From contig CAMBWJ010000057.1 of assembly GCA_945871545.1 (NCBI GenBank), positions 1-8,891 of the forward strand: DNA of 8,891 nt, written 5' to 3'. The translations under genes were made by a program, and so were the position numbers. Under the pieces are notes generated by a model, which saw only the letters and a list, made by a program, of their open reading frames with translations, made no database searches and was not told where the DNA came from. The number at the start of each line of letters is the position of its first letter. Position 1 is the first letter of the stretch. The stretch is from an uncultured Clostridia bacterium. Lineage in GTDB: Bacteria > Bacillota_A > Clostridia > Christensenellales > Aristaeellaceae. Of the stretch, positions 1 through 5,521 are shown piece after piece.

Positions 1-1355
1 CCGTGGTGCTGGACTACTCCTCCATCAACATCGCCAAGCGCTTCCACATCGGCCACCTGTCCACCACGATGATCGGCAACGCCCTCTACAAGCTCCACAA
101 GTTCTTCGGCTGGAACGCGGTGGGCGTGAACCATCTGGGCGACTGGGGCACCCAGTTCGGCAAGATGATCGCCGCCTACAAGCGCTGGGGCGACCACGAC
201 ACCGTGGCAAACGGCGGCGTGGACGAGATGGTGAAGCTCTACGTGCGCTTCAACACCGAGGCCAAGGACAACGAGGCGCTCAACGACGAGGGCCGCGCCT
301 GGTTCAAGAAGATCGAGGACGGCGACCCGGAGGCCCTGGAAATCTTCAACTGGTTCAAGTCCGTGACCCTGAAGGACGCGGAGCGGGTGTACGACCTGCT
401 GGGCGTGAAGTTCGATTCCTACGCCGGCGAGTCCTTCTACAACGACAAGATGCAGCCCGTCATCGACGAGCTGCGGGAGAAGAACCTGCTGAAGGAGGAT
501 CAGGGCGCGCAGATCGTGGATCTGGAGCCCTACGGCATGCCCCCGGCGCTGATCCTGCGCTCCGACGGCGCGACGCTCTACATCACCCGCGACCTCGCCG
601 CCGCCAAGTACCGCAAGGACACCTACGACTTCGACAAGTCCCTCTACGTGGTGGCCTACCAGCAGGATCTGCACTTCCGCCAGCTGTTCAAGGTGCTGGA
701 GCTGATGGGCTACGACTGGTACAGGAACTGCGAGCACGTGTCCTTCGGCATGGTGTCCTTCGAGGGCCAGACCCTCTCCACCCGCGAGGGCCGCGTGGTG
801 TATCTGGAGGATCTGCTGAACACCTCCATCCAGAAGGCCCGCGCCATCATCGACGAGAAGAGCCCGGATCTGGAAAACAAGGACGAGGTCGCCCGGCAGG
901 TGGGCGTTGGCGCGGTGGTGTTCTTCGCGCTGTACAACAATCGCATCAAGGACATCGACTTCTACTGGGATCGCGCGCTGAACTTCGACGGCGAGACCGG
1001 CCCCTACGTGATGTACACCCACGCCCGCGCCTGCTCCGTGCTGCGCAAGGCCGGGGATTGCGACGCTGCGCCGGACTATTCCGCGCTGTCCGACCCCGAG
1101 GCCCAGGATGTGGTGCGCATGCTGGAGCAGTTCCCCGAGGTGCTCAAGGCCGCGCTCAACAAGAGCGAGCCGTCCATGATCACCCGCTACAGCGTGGATC
1201 TGGCCCAGAGCTTCAACAAGTTCTATTACGAGCACAAGGTCATGGTGGACGACCTCGGCGCGCGCAGCGCACGCATCCATCTGACCCGCGCCGTGAAGCA
1301 GACCATCGCCAGGGCGCTGGACCTGATCGGCCTGGAAGCGCCGGAACGTATGTAA
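1..1355 (+). CDS. argS: Arginyl-tRNA synthetase, C-terminal ~450 residues (5' end outside window)
   Basis: Class I aminoacyl-tRNA synthetase that charges tRNA-Arg with arginine in the cytoplasm. The frame is open from the left edge (first full codon at base 3) and stops with TAA at 1353-1355. Numbering from that codon, the HIGH ATP-binding motif is at residues 15-18, within the family block NIAKxFHIGHL, followed by the ArgRS signature NHLGDWGTQFGK (43-54). The second signature is the degenerate TLSTREG (257-263), the usual Firmicutes form of KMSKS. The C-terminal DALR anticodon-binding domain is complete, with YVMYTHARA, the SFNKFYYEHKV stretch and the typical ending LIGLEAPERM. Family members are about 550-570 residues, so roughly 110 N-terminal residues (the D-loop-recognising Arg_tRNA_synt_N domain) lie outside. 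The truncation is a window effect, not a pseudogene. rmuC follows on the same strand 49 bases downstream. Confidence 0.97.
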   Translation, partial: VVLDYSSINIAKRFHIGHLSTTMIGNALYKLHKFFGWNAVGVNHLGDWGTQFGKMIAAYKRWGDHDTVANGGVDEMVKLYVRFNTEAKDNEALNDEGRAWFKKIEDGDPEALEIFNWFKSVTLKDAERVYDLLGVKFDSYAGESFYNDKMQPVIDELREKNLLKEDQGAQIVDLEPYGMPPALILRSDGATLYITRDLAAAKYRKDTYDFDKSLYVVAYQQDLHFRQLFKVLELMGYDWYRNCEHVSFGMVSFEGQTLSTREGRVVYLEDLLNTSIQKARAIIDEKSPDLENKDEVARQVGVGAVVFFALYNNRIKDIDFYWDRALNFDGETGPYVMYTHARACSVLRKAGDCDAAPDYSALSDPEAQDVVRMLEQFPEVLKAALNKSEPSMITRYSVDLAQSFNKFYYEHKVMVDDLGARSARIHLTRAVKQTIARALDLIGLEAPERM

Positions 1356-1363
1356 TGCTATGT

Positions 1364-1390
1364 GGCGGGGGACATGTCCCCCGCCGATTT
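1364..1390 (+). terminator. Perfect 22-base palindrome with short T-run between argS and rmuC
   Basis: Bases 1364-1385 form a perfect inverted repeat with 11-base arms (left arm GGCGGGGGACA) centred between 1374 and 1375. As RNA this gives a stem of about 9 GC-rich pairs with a 4-base loop. The tail GATTTTAT is only weakly U-rich. It lies 8 bases after the argS stop and 8 bases before the rmuC Shine-Dalgarno (AAGGAG, 1394-1399). The likeliest role is a partial terminator or mRNA-end stabiliser for argS. No separate rmuC promoter is visible after it, so read-through is needed unless rmuC uses a promoter inside argS. A symmetric protein-binding site is the alternative. Confidence 0.55.
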
Positions 1391-1404
1391 TATAAGGAGA
1401 ACCC

Positions 1405-2514
1405 ATGCTGGAATATCTGAATCGGAATCCGGGAACTGCGGCGCTGATCGCCGTGGCGGTGGTAGCCGTCGCGCTGCTGATTGTGGTGGCGCTGATGCTG
1501 TCCTCTCAGAACAGGCGCGCGCGGCGGGATCGGGAGAAGCTGCTTTCTCAGCTTCGTCGCGAGAACGAGGGCCAGGCGCGCAGCGTGGAGCGACTGAATG
1601 CGGCAGTGGGCGAATCCCTGCGGCAGGTGGCGGAGCTGGGCGGCGCGCTGGATGCGCGCATGGAGGCCCTGACCCGGCAGAGCGACGAGAAGCTCACGGA
1701 GATGCGCCGCATGGTGGGCGAAAAGCTGGACGGGCGGCTCAGCGAGTCCTTCAAGGTCGTCAACAGCCAGCTGGCGGACGTGCACCGGGGCATCGGCGAG
1801 ATGCGGGAGCTTGCCGCCAACGTCACCGACCTCAAGAAGGTGCTGGGCAACGTCAAGACCCGCGGCGTGTGGGGCGAGGTGCTGCTCAGGAATCTGCTGG
1901 AGGAGCTGTTTGCGCCGGAGCAGTACGTGGCCAATGCGGCCATCCCGGAGGGCTCCCAGCAGCGGGTGGAGTTCGCGCTGCGGATTCCCTGCCGGGACGA
2001 AAATGACATGCTGCTGCCCATCGACTCCAAGTTCCCCCAGGAGGACTACGTGCGGCTGATGGACGCGGAGGCCGCGGGGAATCAATCGCTGCGGGAGAAG
2101 TGCGCCCGGATGCTGGAGCGCGCGCTGCTGGAGCAGGCGAAGACGATTTCGGAGAAGTACATCCGCCCGCCCCAGACGGCGGACTTCGCGGTGATGTTCC
2201 TGCCGGTGGAGGGTCTGTACGCCGAGGCCGCGCGCATGCCGGGGCTGATCGAGAGGGTGCAGACGAAGTATCGGGTGCTCATTGCCGGGCCGGGCACGCT
2301 GTGCGCGCTGCTCACCAGCCTGCAGATGGGCCTGCGCACCAGCGCGCTGGAGAAGCGCAGCGGCGAGGTGCTCCAGCTCTTTGACGAGCTGCGCGGGGAA
2401 TTCGCCCGCTTTCAGGAGGGCATCGCCCGCACCCGCCAGCGCATCGATCAGGCCGAGGCCGAACTGGACGCGCTGGAGAGCCGCGCCCGAAAGATTTCCA
2501 GGAAATTGATGTAA
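1405..2514 (+). CDS. rmuC: DNA recombination protein RmuC homologue
   Basis: A 369-residue RmuC-family protein. E. coli RmuC limits recombination at short inverted repeats, and the family is thought to have a PD-(D/E)XK-like nuclease core; its biochemical activity is poorly defined. Seen here: an N-terminal membrane segment (residues 11-33, Ala/Val/Leu-rich), then an Arg/Glu/Gln-rich probable coiled coil (about 34-145). The RmuC domain (about 145-345) contains the family blocks KTRGVWGE (151-158), LLPIDSKFP (203-211, with the D and K of the presumed nuclease motif), YIRPPQTADFAVMFLPVEGLY (from 242) and VLIAGPGTL (281-289). A basic helical tail follows. The start ATG is preceded by AAGGAG at 1394-1399 with a 5-base spacer. 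It lies 49 bases after argS on the same strand and may be co-transcribed with it. It ends at a strong bidirectional terminator. Confidence 0.93.
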   Translation: MLEYLNRNPGTAALIAVAVVAVALLIVVALMLSSQNRRARRDREKLLSQLRRENEGQARSVERLNAAVGESLRQVAELGGALDARMEALTRQSDEKLTEMRRMVGEKLDGRLSESFKVVNSQLADVHRGIGEMRELAANVTDLKKVLGNVKTRGVWGEVLLRNLLEELFAPEQYVANAAIPEGSQQRVEFALRIPCRDENDMLLPIDSKFPQEDYVRLMDAEAAGNQSLREKCARMLERALLEQAKTISEKYIRPPQTADFAVMFLPVEGLYAEAARMPGLIERVQTKYRVLIAGPGTLCALLTSLQMGLRTSALEKRSGEVLQLFDELRGEFARFQEGIARTRQRIDQAEAELDALESRARKISRKLM

Positions 2515-2519
2515 CGAAA

Positions 2520-2565
2520 GGGCTGTGAAAGAACGCAATGTTGTTCTCTCACAGCCCCATTTTAT
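2520..2565. terminator. Bidirectional intrinsic terminator between convergent rmuC and SPOR-like gene
   Basis: Arms 2520-2528 (GGGCTGTGA) and 2549-2557 pair perfectly over 9 bases. After one A/C mismatch the stem continues with AGAAC (2530-2534) against GTTCT (2543-2547), leaving an 8-base loop. On the plus strand the tail is CCATTTTATG. On the minus strand the stem is followed by TTTCGTT. The hairpin begins 6 bases after the rmuC stop, and the opposite T-run overlaps the stop codon of the minus-strand gene (2562-2564), so it can serve both convergent transcripts. Confidence 0.85.
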
Positions 2566-3326
2566 GTGTTGGGCAGCTCTTCCAGTAGTTGAAGCCACTG
2601 GGCGCAGGCAGCGGCGTGGATCAGCCGCAGGCTGGCGGGATCGGTTTCGGCGATGGCGGCGTTCAGGCGCTCCACGCAGCCGTCCACCGCCGTGCGGAAC
2701 AGAGCGATCGTGCCGGAGGAGCTTTCCCCGCAGTCCGCAAGCGCCGCCTGCACCTTCTCGCCCTGGGTGCGGTACACCTCCAGCAGCGCCCGCACCGAGG
2801 CCGCGTCGCTGCCGCCCATCTCCAGCGCGGCGGCCAGCGCGGCGGTCTCCGTTGCCTGTGCGCGCAGAAAGCTCACCGCCCCGGAGACCGCCGCGATCTG
2901 AGCTGCGTCGCCCTTCAGCTTCAGCGTAAGTCCCTCCGCGCTGCGCCGTATGCCGCCCGCCGCGTCGGGATCGGAGACCGCCTCCAGGATGATCGCGTAT
3001 TCGTCCCCGTCCGGCAGGATCAGCCCCGCGCCGCCCTGCCGGTCGCAGTAGGACGCGCGAATCCGGGCCTCCAGCGGGTCGGAGGCGTGCTCGGCGCAGA
3101 GGAAGGATACGTCCATGCCCTCCATGCGCAGCTCGGCGGTGGAGGGGAGCTGCGTATTCGCGTCATCCGCCTCGTCCGGCCCGGACAGGGAGATTGCGTA
3201 TACGAAGAACATGGTCAGCATCAGCGCCAGCGCCAGAGCGATGGGGCTGGGGCGACTGCGGCGCACGCGTATGGTGCCCATTCCCGCGACTGCGGCGTTG
3301 ATCGGCTTGCGCTTGGAACGAATCAA
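2562..3326 (-). CDS. Membrane-anchored protein with a SPOR-like domain, function unknown
   Basis: A 254-residue protein that I cannot assign to a named family. The N-terminus is strongly basic (RSKRKP, RVRRSRP), then one hydrophobic segment at residues 28-46, so most of the chain should lie outside the membrane. Residues about 70-115 read like a diverged SPOR domain: an initial hydrophobic strand, an Ala/Arg helix, then GGAGLILPDGDEYAIILEAV, which resembles the GGxGYIxxDGxYRVIAxx pattern of peptidoglycan-binding SPOR repeats. The remaining ~130 residues are Ala-rich and helical, including cysteines. The start is TTG at 3326-3324, chosen because GGAGG (3338-3334) lies 7 bases upstream; an ATG at residue 16 has no comparable site. 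The gene follows the flavokinase gene by 103 bases on the same strand and may be a distal operon member, but it has its own structured leader. An envelope or cell-wall role is inference. Confidence 0.75.
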   Translation of the reverse strand: MIRSKRKPINAAVAGMGTIRVRRSRPSPIALALALMLTMFFVYAISLSGPDEADDANTQLPSTAELRMEGMDVSFLCAEHASDPLEARIRASYCDRQGGAGLILPDGDEYAIILEAVSDPDAAGGIRRSAEGLTLKLKGDAAQIAAVSGAVSFLRAQATETAALAAALEMGGSDAASVRALLEVYRTQGEKVQAALADCGESSSGTIALFRTAVDGCVERLNAAIAETDPASLRLIHAAACAQWLQLLEELPNT

Positions 3327-3363
3327 AAAAACACCTCCCGGCGGGTAAGTACATCCGCCGGGA
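3324..3363 (-). promoter_or_regulatory. GC-rich hairpin plus U7 overlapping the start of the SPOR-like gene (terminator or attenuator)
   Basis: Minus-strand bases 3363-3355 (TCCCGGCGG) pair perfectly with 3344-3336 (CCGCCGGGA) around a 10-base loop. The stem is followed by GGTG and seven consecutive T residues (3331-3325). This is the layout of an intrinsic terminator for the operon upstream. Its 3' arm also covers part of the Shine-Dalgarno sequence of the next gene, and its T-run enters the TTG start codon. Folding could therefore end transcription, block initiation, or both. Confidence 0.6.
3334..3338 (-). promoter_or_regulatory. Ribosome binding site for the TTG-started SPOR-like gene
   Basis: On the minus strand GGGAGGTG is followed by seven T residues and then TTGATTCGT. 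The GGAGG core sits 7 bases before TTG at 3326, which decides this start over an internal ATG. The upstream side of the site is part of the 3' arm of the hairpin at 3336-3363. Confidence 0.75.
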
Positions 3364-3381
3364 AGCGCCCTGGCAGCTCTG

Positions 3382-3405
3382 CCCGGCAGTTCATTCTATG
3401 CCGGG
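3382..3405 (-). promoter_or_regulatory. Hairpin in the leader between flavokinase and SPOR-like genes
   Basis: CCCGGCA (3382-3388) and TGCCGGG (3399-3405) are perfect 7-base inverted arms around a 10-base loop. Between this hairpin and the one at 3336-3363 there is also a small self-complementary stretch GGCAGCTCTGCC (3372-3383), which shares its last two bases with the left arm and so is a competing fold. Part of the hairpin sequence recurs in the hairpin at 7293-7327. No T-run follows, so it is not a classical terminator. Confidence 0.5.
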
Positions 3406-3429
3406 AGCGTGTGAAGCATGCGAGGGGAT

Positions 3430-3816
3430 TTATTCCTCTGCGCGCAGGATCTCCATGGAGCGCCGCCGGTCGCGCTTGAGCTGACTGCGCAGCTCCTCCA
3501 CTGAAAGAAAGCGCACCTCGCCCCGCAGATAGGCCACCGTCTCCACCGTGGCCCGCATGCCGTAGATATCGTCGTGGAAGTCGAAGAGGTTGATCTCCAC
3601 GGTGGGCGCGCCCTCGGGCACGGTTGGGTGCAGGCCGATGTTCAGCATGCCGGGATGGCGCGCGCCGTCCACCGTGCACCAGGCCGCGTACACGCCGTTG
3701 GGGCCACTTCCCTCCCACTTCTCCGGGCGGATGTTGGCGGTGGGAAAGCCGATGGTGCGGCCCAGCTGCTTGCCCTTCACGATGATTCCCTCGATGATCT
3801 GATGATGCTCGTTCAC
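3430..3816 (-). CDS. Standalone riboflavin kinase (flavokinase) domain protein
   Basis: A 128-residue protein matching the C-terminal riboflavin kinase half of bifunctional RibF, which phosphorylates riboflavin to FMN with ATP. Seen: the GR-x-IGFPTANI motif (residues 19-29, PTAN at 25-28, the Mg-ATP-binding loop), NGVYAAWCTVDG (40-51), GMLNIGLHPT (56-65) and PTVEINLFDF (71-80) with the presumed catalytic Glu74, then DIYG and a basic C-terminal helix (LRSQLKRDRRRSMEIL). The N-terminal FMN adenylyltransferase half (about 180 residues) is absent: the same frame extends only 20 codons further upstream, inside the esterase gene. The start is GTG at 3816-3814, overlapping the esterase stop in ATGTGA (4-base overlap), with GGGGAG 6 bases upstream. 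A complete RibF may exist elsewhere in the genome. The gene looks intact, not a remnant, because every kinase motif is present. Confidence 0.88.
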   Translation of the reverse strand: MNEHHQIIEGIIVKGKQLGRTIGFPTANIRPEKWEGSGPNGVYAAWCTVDGARHPGMLNIGLHPTVPEGAPTVEINLFDFHDDIYGMRATVETVAYLRGEVRFLSVEELRSQLKRDRRRSMEILRAEE

Positions 3817-4580
3817 ATGAATCTCCCCTCCGCTGCGGGCAATAGCTGCATGAATTCCGCCAGCATCCTGTCCCACAGCGCCCAGTCGTGCTTTCCGGGC
3901 AGCGTCACAAAGCTGTAATCGATGGCTCCCGGCGGCAGGGCCTCGAAGAAGTCGCGGGACTTCAGCGCGTTGTCGCGCAGTACGTCCTGATCTCCGCAGG
4001 CGTGCCAGACGCGCATCCCCATGGAACCTGCGTTGACCGCGAGGATGTCCCTTTCAATCTGCGCGTCGCATGCGTCGAGGGTCTCGCCGTACACACGCAT
4101 GAGCATCGCCCGGTTGCGGGGGTGATCCGGGCGGTACTCCATGTGGGCGGCGGAGAAGCAACCGATGGCGGCGTACTGCTCCGGTCGCGCCATCCCCAGC
4201 TTCAGCGCGCCGAAGCCGCCCATGGAGCAGCCCGCGATGAAGCTGTCCTCCCGCCGTGCGCTCAGGGGCAGCATGCCGCGCAGAAGTCCGGGCAGCTCGT
4301 CCAGGATGTAGTCCCGGTAGCGCCCGCCGTGCAGCATGTTGTGGTAGCAGCTCAGGCCGCCGTCGGGCATCACCACCGCCACGCCGCGCTCCAGGGCGTA
4401 GCGCTCCACATTCGTCCTGCGCAGCCACATCGTGTAATCGTCGCCCATGCCGTGCAGCAGGGTCAGCACCGGCAGGCCCTCCGGGGGAAGCTCTGCGCGT
4501 CGCGGCAGCGGCAGGATGACATTCACGCAGGTGGACTTGTTCAGCGCCTCCGAAAAGACGTGCATCTCGATCAGCGACAT
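3813..4580 (-). CDS. EstA/esterase D-family alpha/beta hydrolase, second of a tandem pair
   Basis: A 255-residue alpha/beta hydrolase of the family that includes tributyrin esterase EstA and S-formylglutathione hydrolase-like enzymes, expected to cleave short-chain acyl esters. Seen: oxyanion-side LLHGMGDDYTMW (41-52), the conserved RRTNVERYA block, VVMPDGG (69-75), nucleophile elbow GCSMGG with Ser119, acid Asp199 in CGDQD, and His231 in GKHDWALWD. No signal peptide or membrane segment is visible, so it should be cytoplasmic. ATG at 4580-4578 is chosen because GGAGG (4592-4588) lies 7 bases upstream and the protein then begins exactly where esterase 1 does; the frame stays open further upstream but lies inside esterase 1. 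It overlaps esterase 1 by 10 bases and the flavokinase gene by 4. The true substrate (acetylated or feruloylated sugars, or another acyl ester) cannot be read from sequence. Confidence 0.92.
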   Translation of the reverse strand: MSLIEMHVFSEALNKSTCVNVILPLPRRAELPPEGLPVLTLLHGMGDDYTMWLRRTNVERYALERGVAVVMPDGGLSCYHNMLHGGRYRDYILDELPGLLRGMLPLSARREDSFIAGCSMGGFGALKLGMARPEQYAAIGCFSAAHMEYRPDHPRNRAMLMRVYGETLDACDAQIERDILAVNAGSMGMRVWHACGDQDVLRDNALKSRDFFEALPPGAIDYSFVTLPGKHDWALWDRMLAEFMQLLPAAEGRFM

Positions 4581-5335
4581 GCCCTCGCCTCCCCTCCGAG
4601 CAGCCAGTCCATCAGGCGCGGCAGCTCCCGATCCCAGTGCTTCCATTGATGATCGCCCGGCCCCTCGCTGTAATCGAGCCTGTAACCCAGATTTAAAAGA
4701 TGCTCCCGCATGCGCAGGTTCATGCCGTGGAGGAAGTCCTCCGTGCCGCACCACATCCAGAGCTCCGGGCGGTTCTCCGTGCAGGCGCGCGCTGCGGTGA
4801 ACAGGTCGTTTTCCGAGCCGGGAATCTGATCGACCGGCCCGAACACGTCCTCCCAGTAGGCTGCATCCGCCAGCGGACTGGGAAGTGACGGCAGCGCCGC
4901 CGCGTCCAGCGCGCCGGAGAGCGACGCAGCCTTCGAGAAGGTTTCGGGACACCTCAGGGCGCACTTCAGCGCGCCGTAGCCGCCCATGGAGTTCCCGGCC
5001 ACGAAGGCGTCGGCGCGGTCGCGGGACAGCCGGGGAAACATCCGCCGGGTAATCTGCACCAGCTCCCGGGAGACGAATTCAAAGTAGTTCTCGCCCCAGG
5101 GCGTGTCGGCGTACCACTTCAGCTCCCCGTCGGGCAGGATCACGGCCAGATTCCGTTCCTCTGCGTAGCGCTCGACGGAGGTGCGCCGCTGCCAGGTGCT
5201 GTGGTCGTCGGTCATGCCGTGAAGCAGATACAGAGTCTTCCAGTGGGGGGAATTGCTCTTCTCGGGCAGGATTGCGTCCATGTGGGTGCTGCGGCCAAGG
5301 ACTTCGGAGTAGAAATCCACATGCAGAAGCGCCAT
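4571..5335 (-). CDS. EstA/esterase D-family alpha/beta hydrolase, first of a tandem pair
   Basis: A 254-residue alpha/beta hydrolase, paralogous to the next gene and of the tributyrin-esterase (EstA) type. Seen: LYLLHGMTDDHSTW (35-48), RRTSVERYAEER (50-61), ILPDGE (66-71), the family tag WGENYFEFVSRELV (80-93), nucleophile elbow GNSMGG with Ser116 (114-119), acid Asp200 in CGTED, and His229 in GDHQWKHWD. All three catalytic residues are present, so it should be active. There is no signal peptide. The start ATG (5335-5333) has GAGGTG (5346-5341) 5 bases upstream and a consensus promoter about 30 bases upstream. It is the first gene of the esterase-esterase-flavokinase operon. Compared with the second paralogue it has a different central lid (DAAALPSLPSPLADAAYW), suggesting a different substrate range; that is inference. 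Confidence 0.93.
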   Translation of the reverse strand: MALLHVDFYSEVLGRSTHMDAILPEKSNSPHWKTLYLLHGMTDDHSTWQRRTSVERYAEERNLAVILPDGELKWYADTPWGENYFEFVSRELVQITRRMFPRLSRDRADAFVAGNSMGGYGALKCALRCPETFSKAASLSGALDAAALPSLPSPLADAAYWEDVFGPVDQIPGSENDLFTAARACTENRPELWMWCGTEDFLHGMNLRMREHLLNLGYRLDYSEGPGDHQWKHWDRELPRLMDWLLGGEARACR

Positions 5336-5364
5336 CGGCTCACCTCGCTTTCAATCTATTCCAT

Positions 5365-5393
5365 ATTATAGCGCGCCTCCGGGCGCGGCGCAA
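5365..5393 (-). promoter_or_regulatory. Sigma-A-type promoter of the esterase operon
   Basis: On the minus strand a perfect TATAAT (5370-5365) is preceded by TTGCGC (5393-5388) with exactly 17 bases between them. The expected transcript start near 5358 leaves a leader of about 20 bases containing the GAGGTG ribosome binding site of esterase 1. The spacer is very GC-rich (GCGCC-type), with a small CGCGCC/GGGCGCG self-complementarity. Confidence 0.75.
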
Positions 5394-5435
5394 GATTTTG
5401 ATGAAAGTATGACTGAGAATCAAATTCGCTGTGGT

Positions 5436-5451
5436 GAATTCGGGAATTCGG
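5436..5451. repeat. Tandem GAATTCGG direct repeat upstream of the foldase promoter
   Basis: GAATTCGG occurs twice head to tail (5436-5443 and 5444-5451), and AATTCG occurs once more at 5423-5428. The pair ends 22 bases before the -10 hexamer at 5474, in the divergent regulatory region. Its position suits an activator or repressor site, but an 8-base tandem repeat could also be chance or slippage. Confidence 0.45.
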
Positions 5452-5470
5452 GCCATGGGCGGCGGATTCA

Positions 5471-5479
5471 TGCTATACT
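5471..5479 (+). promoter_or_regulatory. Extended -10 promoter of the foldase-like gene
   Basis: TGCTATACT at 5471-5479 is an extended -10 element (TGN plus TATACT, one mismatch from consensus). No good -35 hexamer occurs 16-18 bases upstream (GGCCAT at 17), which is tolerated by extended -10 promoters or may indicate an activator. The transcript would start near 5486, 36 bases before the ATG. Confidence 0.6.
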
Positions 5480-5521
5480 GTAAGCTGTAAAACCATTCGC
5501 GAAAGAGGAGGTTTCACGCAG

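Noticed and set aside
771..791. Apparent loss of the KMSKS lysine in ArgRS (TLSTREG)
   Set aside because: Degenerate forms such as TLSTRKG are usual in Firmicutes ArgRS, so this is not a sign of inactivity.
1390..2598. Open frame of 402 codons antisense to rmuC
   Set aside because: Low-complexity His/Leu/Arg/Gln text, no ribosome binding site, and it crosses the bidirectional terminator. The rmuC frame carries all the family motifs.
3393..3398. Possible -10 (TAGAAT on the minus strand) for the SPOR-like gene
   Set aside because: No -35 hexamer occurs at 16-18 bases upstream and the hexamer lies in a hairpin loop, so I do not call a promoter.
3817..3876. 20-codon upstream extension of the flavokinase frame, or a remnant of a full RibF
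   Set aside because: These codons overlap the end of esterase 2 and do not resemble the RibF adenylyltransferase domain. GTG at 3816 with GGGGAG at 6 bases fits better, so the gene is a true single-domain protein.
4581..4964. N-terminal extension of the second esterase to 383 residues
   Set aside because: The extension lies entirely inside esterase 1 in another frame, is not similar to the family, and the ATG at 4580 has GGAGG at 7 bases and gives the expected family length.
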